Shown here: one piece after another, positions 51,642 to 55,376 of the stretch | Position numbering within the stretch: the first letter of the stretch is position 1 | How the letters are laid out: every line of letters starts with the position of its first letter | Translations under genes and position numbers: made by a program | The notes under the pieces: model-generated | The model's input: only the letters and a program-made list of their open reading frames with translations | Told to the model about the DNA's origin: nothing | Database searches by the model: none | NCBI GenBank assembly: GCA_910584825.1 | Contig: CAJUCI010000017.1 | Span: 1 to 55,376, forward strand | Direction: 5' to 3' | Length of the DNA: 55,376 nucleotides | Source of the DNA: an uncultured Duncaniella sp. | GTDB taxonomy: Bacteria; Bacteroidota; Bacteroidia; Bacteroidales; Muribaculaceae

Positions 51642-51944
51642 TCAGTCATCAGCGCGGCGCAAAGCCTTCTCCATAGCCTTGTCATAGGCCTGGCCACGCG
51701 ACACAAGATAACGGAAAAAGACCTCGTCACCGACAATCTCGATGTGAAACGTGAAGAACGCCCTCCGCGCTCCGATGCGAATCCTGTAGACCGACTTATA
51801 GCCGGTCAGTTTCTTGCAGTCGGATATGTCGGCGAGCGTGGTGGCACGCTCCACCTCATCAAGCACGGCAAGCACCGAGCGGACATCCTTGCCGCTCAGA
51901 CGTTCGAGACTCCTGCCGAAGTCTTTCGAGAGCCTATACTTCAT
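51642..51944 (-). CDS. RelE/ParE-type toxin
   Basis: The 100-residue protein has the RelE/ParE fold pattern: MKYRLSKDFGRSLERLSGKD, then L..V..AT.L.DI...KKLTGYKSVYRIRIGARRAFFTFHI, with the conserved Y-R-I-R-I-G-x-R-R strand (about 53-61) that carries the basic active-site residues in RelE-like RNases. It is likely an mRNA interferase bound to ribosomes, or ParE-like; sequence alone does not decide. The upstream antitoxin gene overlaps it by 11 bp. The pair has its own promoter and operator. Confidence 0.83.
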   Translation of the reverse strand: MKYRLSKDFGRSLERLSGKDVRSVLAVLDEVERATTLADISDCKKLTGYKSVYRIRIGARRAFFTFHIEIVGDEVFFRYLVSRGQAYDKAMEKALRRADD

Positions 51945-52215
51945 CCTCTGCGGCTTTTGACCTCATCCGCTTCAGTAAATCGGCCTGCTCGTCATCTGAA
52001 AGTATCTCGGCCCCGTCAGGACGTGTCTCGCACAGATAGGCATACAATGCGGCATCGTCAGCCTCCTCTATCGAGCTTATCACCATACTCTCTATCAGGC
52101 GTTTGACACTCGTGCCCATCGCCGCCGCCTGGACGGCGAGCTTGCGGCATATGTCGTTGGGAAGCTCTATCAGCTTCTTCGTCTTGTCGTTGTTGTCAAG
52201 TGTAACTGTGCGCAT
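51934..52215 (-). CDS. Antitoxin of the RelE-type module
   Basis: The 93-residue protein has the layout of an antitoxin: an N-terminal DNA-binding part with a beta-strand then helices (MRTVTLDNNDKTKKLIELP..ICRKLAVQAAAMGTSVKRLIESMV, compatible with ribbon-helix-helix), and an acidic C-terminal part (EEADDAALYAYLCETRPDGAEILSDDEQADLL) that would wrap the toxin. It overlaps the toxin gene by 11 bp, the usual coupled order antitoxin then toxin. A 22-bp palindrome sits between its promoter boxes and is the probable binding site for itself or for the complex. Confidence 0.8.
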   Translation of the reverse strand: MRTVTLDNNDKTKKLIELPNDICRKLAVQAAAMGTSVKRLIESMVISSIEEADDAALYAYLCETRPDGAEILSDDEQADLLKRMRSKAAEDEV

Positions 52216-52234
52216 AGCTATATCAATTATAGTG

Positions 52235-52265
52235 CAAATATATCATATATATATGATATAACAAA
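52235..52265 (-). promoter_or_regulatory. Promoter and palindromic operator of the toxin-antitoxin pair
   Basis: On the minus strand TTTG (52265-52262) and TATATTTG (52242-52235) are 19 bp apart, matching the promoter consensus. A perfect 22-bp palindrome (52239-52260) fills the spacer and overlaps the -7 box, the expected place for an autorepressor site. Confidence 0.75.
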
Positions 52266-52275
52266 ATCAGAGATA

Positions 52276-52313
52276 CAAAAAAAGCGGTGTTGCGAACAAA
52301 TCGCAACACCGCT
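52276..52313 (-). terminator. Rho-independent terminator (minus strand)
   Basis: A 13-bp perfect stem, 52283-52295 with 52301-52313, precedes seven T on the minus strand. It ends transcription coming from the hexuronate cluster and insulates the toxin-antitoxin promoter. Confidence 0.75.
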
Positions 52314-52329
52314 CCTCACGTTTCAACTA

Positions 52330-52450
52330 TTTATTTATGAGAGCCTCAGTATCCAGTTTCACAACTCGGTAAAGAGGACGAGGGATGTCTGCTTTGTGTC
52401 ATCACCCCTACTGAGGTTCTCCTCAGGGGGCTTTCCTTTGCTTTTCATGA
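52330..52450 (+). ncRNA. Candidate structured RNA with alternative hairpins
   Basis: The stretch has no reading frame of note. Bases 52339-52351 can pair with 52409-52421 (13 bp, one G-U). Alternatively 52405-52416 pairs with 52421-52430 as a GC-rich stem around TTCT, followed on the plus strand by CTTTCCTTTGCTTTT. The two structures exclude each other, as in attenuators. No plus-strand gene follows, so either a small plus-strand RNA with its own terminator, or a folded 3' region of the minus-strand hexuronate transcript, is possible. Confidence 0.35.
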
Positions 52451-52557
52451 TTAAAACAATCTGACATAGGATTTAGCCCACCCGTTTACGCTAAAAGTGA
52501 TTAAAAAACCCTAATAGAATAGCTTAAATTAAGGTTTGAGTGTTAAAATCGGGCGAT

Positions 52558-53370
52558 TTACATGGCAAACGCATTGAAGCCGCCGTCAACCACGGCCACA
52601 GTGCCGGTGACGAAGGTCGATGCGTCGGAGATGAGATACTGTATGGTGCCGCACAGTTCCTCGGGCTTGCCGAAACGCTTGAAGGGGGTCTGACGTATCA
52701 CGTCGGCACCGCGCTGTGTCAGCGAGCCGTCGGGATTGGTGAGCAGAGCGCGGTTCTGATTGGTCAGGAAGAAACCCGGCGCGATGGCGTTGACACGGAT
52801 TGCGGGGGTGAACTTGGTGGCAACCTCGTTGGCCATGAAGGCTGTGAAGTTGGAGATACCGGCCTTGGCGGCGGCATATCCGGCCACACGTGTCATGGGG
52901 CGGAAAGCGGCCATCGACGAGAAGTTGACGATAGAGCCGTGTCCGGCCTCGACCATCGGACGGAGGAACACCTGGGTGGGTATCACAGTGCCGGTGAGGT
53001 TGAGGTCAAGCACAGTACGGAACGCGTCGACCTCGAGGTCAAAGAAGTTTCCGTCAGGCGCGATGGTGGCACCCTTCATATTGCCTCCTGCGGCATTGAG
53101 CAGGGCATCCACGCGGCCATACTTCGCAAGAATCTCGTCGCAGTTGGCCTGGACCACCTCGGCGTTCATGACATCGGTGACGAGAAACATAGCCTCACCA
53201 CCCTTTGCGGTGATTTCACGTACTATCTCGTCGCCCTCTTCCTTGCGACGTCCCATGAGCACGACCTTCGCGCCCTGTCCGGCGAGATATTCGCCTATGC
53301 AGCGGCCCAGCACACCTGTTCCGCCGGTGATGACCACAACCCGGTCTTTCACTGAAAAAATCTCATTCAT
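52558..53370 (-). CDS. SDR-family oxidoreductase, probable D-mannonate oxidoreductase
   Basis: I start at the ATG at 53370 (MNEIFSVKDRVVVITGG); the frame could extend to 53403 but the extra residues are not family-like. The 270-residue protein is a classical short-chain dehydrogenase: nucleotide-binding TGGTGVLG (T-G-x3-G-x-G, about 15-22), NAAGG (about 94), catalytic Ser in IVNFSSMAAF, and YAAAK (Tyr/Lys, about 160). In Bacteroidetes this SDR sits beside uxuA and acts as the fructuronate/mannonate oxidoreductase in place of UxuB; that role is inferred from position. uxuA is directly upstream. Confidence 0.88.
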   Translation of the reverse strand: MNEIFSVKDRVVVITGGTGVLGRCIGEYLAGQGAKVVLMGRRKEEGDEIVREITAKGGEAMFLVTDVMNAEVVQANCDEILAKYGRVDALLNAAGGNMKGATIAPDGNFFDLEVDAFRTVLDLNLTGTVIPTQVFLRPMVEAGHGSIVNFSSMAAFRPMTRVAGYAAAKAGISNFTAFMANEVATKFTPAIRVNAIAPGFFLTNQNRALLTNPDGSLTQRGADVIRQTPFKRFGKPEELCGTIQYLISDASTFVTGTVAVVDGGFNAFAM

Positions 53371-53403
53371 CGTAAGCGTATTGTTATGAGGTAAGTGTAT
53401 CAA

Positions 53404-54555
53404 TTATTTGCAAGCCGCCATCACGCCCTCAATCTGGCCGAGGGCAAGCATGCGGCCGTGGAACGAGTAGCCGGCATTGTAGCCCTTCTCGCCGTCGTCG
53501 AGCATCAGCTCGGCGTGGTCCACACGCATGGGCACGTCGGGATTCTCCTTCTGGAATATCCTCACCACCTCAATCAGGCGCGGGTCCAGATGAGACGACT
53601 CCTTGAAATCACCGCCGGGCAGCGTCTTGCATATGCGGATGTGGGCAAAGTGGGTGCGCTTGGCATACTTGCGTGCCAGCTCCACCACATCGTTCTGGGC
53701 ACCCGCGCTGAGCGAACCGGCGCAGAACGTGAGGCCGTTGTGCTTATCGGGCACGGCGTCGAGAAACGCCTTGATGTCGGCATCACATGTGACGATGCGC
53801 GGCAGGCCGAGGATGGGACGCGGGGGGTCGTCGGGATGCACGCACATATTGATGTCATACTCCCTGCACACCGGCATGATGGCGTTGAGGAAATATGCCA
53901 TGTTCTCACGGAGCTTGTCGGCATCGATTCCGTCATAGAGCTTGAGCAGGTCGCGGAACTTCTGCACGGGGTCAAGGTCAGCCTCCGAGATATTGCCGTT
54001 GACAAATCCCTGGGTCTTGACGATGATATTGTCCACGAGACGCTTCTCCCCCTCGGGGGTCATGGTCTCGCGTATCTTGGCCACACGCTCGAGTGTGGCG
54101 GCGTCATAATCGGCCTCGGCACCCTCGCGCTTGAGGATGTGGATGTCGAAATAGGCAAACTCACCGAGATTGAAGTAAAGATTTGTCGTGCCGTTGGGAT
54201 TGGGATAGTCAAGGTCGGTACGCGCCCAGTCGAGCACGGGCATGAAGTTGTAGCACACGGTCTTGACACCGGCCTTGCCGAGATTGGCGAGTGACTCTTT
54301 GTAGCGTTCTATGAGTTCATCGCGGTCAGCACCGGCATACTTGATGGACTCCGACACGGGCAGACTTTCCACAACGCTCCAGCGCATGCCGTGGGCCTCA
54401 ATGAGGTCACGCATCTTCTCCACCTCCTCGAGGCTCCACACCTCGCCGTTGGGGATGTGATGGAGTGCTGTGACTATACCCTCGACACCAATCTGGCGAA
54501 GCATATCGAGCGTAATTTTGTCGTTAGGTCCGAACCATCTCCAGGTTTTTTCCAT
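53404..54555 (-). CDS. uxuA: Mannonate dehydratase
   Basis: UxuA dehydrates D-mannonate to 2-keto-3-deoxygluconate in glucuronate breakdown. The 383-residue protein has the family start MEKTWRWFGPNDKITLDMLRQ, QIGVEGIVTALHHIP, VCYNFMPVLDWARTDL, NMCVHPDDPP and RVDHAELM (metal-binding Cys/His residues), and ends with GRMLALGQIEGVM. Length is close to that of the E. coli enzyme. The SDR gene follows on the same strand; eda lies upstream. Together they form a hexuronate route. Confidence 0.96.
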   Translation of the reverse strand: MEKTWRWFGPNDKITLDMLRQIGVEGIVTALHHIPNGEVWSLEEVEKMRDLIEAHGMRWSVVESLPVSESIKYAGADRDELIERYKESLANLGKAGVKTVCYNFMPVLDWARTDLDYPNPNGTTNLYFNLGEFAYFDIHILKREGAEADYDAATLERVAKIRETMTPEGEKRLVDNIIVKTQGFVNGNISEADLDPVQKFRDLLKLYDGIDADKLRENMAYFLNAIMPVCREYDINMCVHPDDPPRPILGLPRIVTCDADIKAFLDAVPDKHNGLTFCAGSLSAGAQNDVVELARKYAKRTHFAHIRICKTLPGGDFKESSHLDPRLIEVVRIFQKENPDVPMRVDHAELMLDDGEKGYNAGYSFHGRMLALGQIEGVMAACK

Positions 54556-54609
54556 AATCTTAAAATCGAATGATGATAAATAAAAAAGTATAACTTAGAA
54601 ACTGTATCG

Positions 54610-54675
54610 AATAAAGTGATAGGAGGACGTCGCGGACCTATCATACGGGTAGAGACGCGACGTCCTCTTATCAAA
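54610..54675. repeat. Inverted repeat between eda and uxuA
   Basis: AGGACGTCGCG (54624-54634) pairs perfectly with CGCGACGTCCT (54656-54666); the outer GATAGG/CTTATC bases extend it. It lies in the 133-bp gap and could attenuate or process the operon transcript. Confidence 0.6.
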
Positions 54676-54688
54676 CGTTCATATGCTG

Positions 54689-55357
54689 TTACTTGCGGGC
54701 ATCAGCCACATAGCCGAGTGCCTCACGGCACTTGTCGGTGACATACTGCCAGTCCTGAGCGGCAACCTTGTCCTTGGGGAAGAGCTTCGAGCCCATGCCT
54801 ACGCAGAACACTCCGGCCTTAATCCAGCCCTCGATATTCTCCTTCGTAGGCTCTACGCCGCCGGTGACCATGAGCTTGGTCCAGGGCATGGGAGCGAGAA
54901 GACCCTTGACAAACTTGGTGCCGAGCACGTCGCCGGGGAAGCACTTGCACAGGTCGCAGCCTGTCTCCTGAGCTGCACCCACCTCGCTGACAGTACCGCA
55001 GCCGGGGGTGTAGGGAACGAGACGACGGTTGCACACGCGTGACACCTCGGGGTTGAAGAGCGGGCCTACGATGAAGCAGGCACCGAGCTGGATATAGAGA
55101 GCGGCGGTTGCAGGGTCAACGATTGAACCTACACCCATAGCCATTTCGGGGCACTCCTTGGCGGCAAACTTTACCACCTCGGCAAATACCTCGTGAGCGA
55201 AATCGCCACGGTTGGTGAACTCAAATGCGCGGATGCCACCCTCGTAGCAAGCCTTGACTACCTGCTTGGCCACTTCGGCATCCTTGTGATAGAACACGGG
55301 AACTACGCCGGTTGCGCCCATCTTGGCGAGCACGGCGATTTTATCAAACTTTGCCAT
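54689..55357 (-). CDS. eda: KDPG/KHG aldolase
   Basis: Eda splits 2-keto-3-deoxy-6-phosphogluconate into pyruvate and glyceraldehyde-3-phosphate. The 222-residue protein has the family pattern: GVVPVFYHKDAEVA, the active-site strand AFEFTNRGD (Glu and Arg, in place of EVTLRT of the E. coli enzyme), GVGSIVDPATAALYIQLGACFIVGP, and the Schiff-base Lys in LCKCFPGD (about 135-142), followed by MVTGGVEPT for phosphate binding. It lies 133 bp upstream of uxuA on the same strand. Upstream control elements would lie beyond the window edge. Confidence 0.93.
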   Translation of the reverse strand: MAKFDKIAVLAKMGATGVVPVFYHKDAEVAKQVVKACYEGGIRAFEFTNRGDFAHEVFAEVVKFAAKECPEMAMGVGSIVDPATAALYIQLGACFIVGPLFNPEVSRVCNRRLVPYTPGCGTVSEVGAAQETGCDLCKCFPGDVLGTKFVKGLLAPMPWTKLMVTGGVEPTKENIEGWIKAGVFCVGMGSKLFPKDKVAAQDWQYVTDKCREALGYVADARK

Positions 55358-55376
55358 AATTAAATTATAATTCGGT

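Noticed and set aside
53395..54294. 299-codon frame opposite uxuA
   Set aside because: Shadow of uxuA; composition and lack of motifs.

Overview
The window looks like a chromosomal segment from a Bacteroidales bacterium, most likely a Muribaculaceae (S24-7) gut member; the exact genus is inference. The grounds are a SusC/SusD pair, DUF4295 beside L33/L28, promoters of the Bacteroidetes type (-33 TTTG, -7 TAnnTTTG) with few Shine-Dalgarno sites, GC-rich housekeeping genes, and secreted enzymes ending in a beta-rich C-terminal tail of the Muribaculaceae kind. I saw no rRNA, tRNA, CRISPR array or intact insertion sequence.

Layout. 1-5700 is an AT-rich, apparently acquired segment: a truncated secreted protein, two small PEGA-like envelope proteins, an odd folded repeat, an MntA/HepT (MNT/HEPN) pair with a clipped toxin, a Bpu10I-family restriction enzyme coupled to a cytosine-C5 methyltransferase, and gene debris. 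5766-12704 is core: OmpA-like porin, metK behind a SAM-II-like riboswitch, a lone PAS protein, upp, a YhcC-type radical SAM protein, aroC and ybaK. 13150-19287 holds a 1073-residue LruC-type lipoprotein, a large cloverleaf-shaped palindromic element, and pnp. 19711-26562 holds two tandem GT32 glycosyltransferases, a MATE exporter, a cytoplasmic GH13 amylase, a patatin-like lipase and a DNA polymerase III delta-prime-like gene. 26565-32112 holds a four-helix-bundle gene boxed by a 32-bp inverted repeat, an AddB-like nuclease/helicase, hemW and a CpsB-type phosphatase. 32216-37735 is a small polysaccharide-utilisation operon, susC-susD-DUF4465, whose susC is frameshifted at a G9 tract. 38025-41665 holds a PurF-like protein lacking the catalytic Cys, the rpmB-rpmG-DUF4295 operon and a ROK glucokinase. 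41832-48615 holds two large secreted pectin-active enzymes (PL11 rhamnogalacturonan lyase, GH95). 48804-52215 holds recG, ispD and a RelE-type toxin-antitoxin pair with a clear promoter/operator. 52558-55357 is a hexuronate catabolic cluster (SDR mannonate oxidoreductase, uxuA, eda).

The genes suggest a plant-glycan degrader: PL11 and GH95 attack rhamnogalacturonan-type pectin, SusC/D import oligosaccharides, and uxuA/SDR/eda take hexuronates to pyruvate and glyceraldehyde-3-phosphate. That linkage is inferred from gene families.

The most unusual signals are outside the genes. (1) The poly-G tract at the start of susC breaks the signal peptide from the mature protein and one base fewer restores it: a candidate phase switch, or a homopolymer sequencing error. 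(2) A roughly 294-bp nested palindrome folds as a cloverleaf before pnp. (3) Several families of intergenic inverted repeats with conserved arms and variable loops sit directly on gene 3' ends and supply the stop codons of their neighbours.
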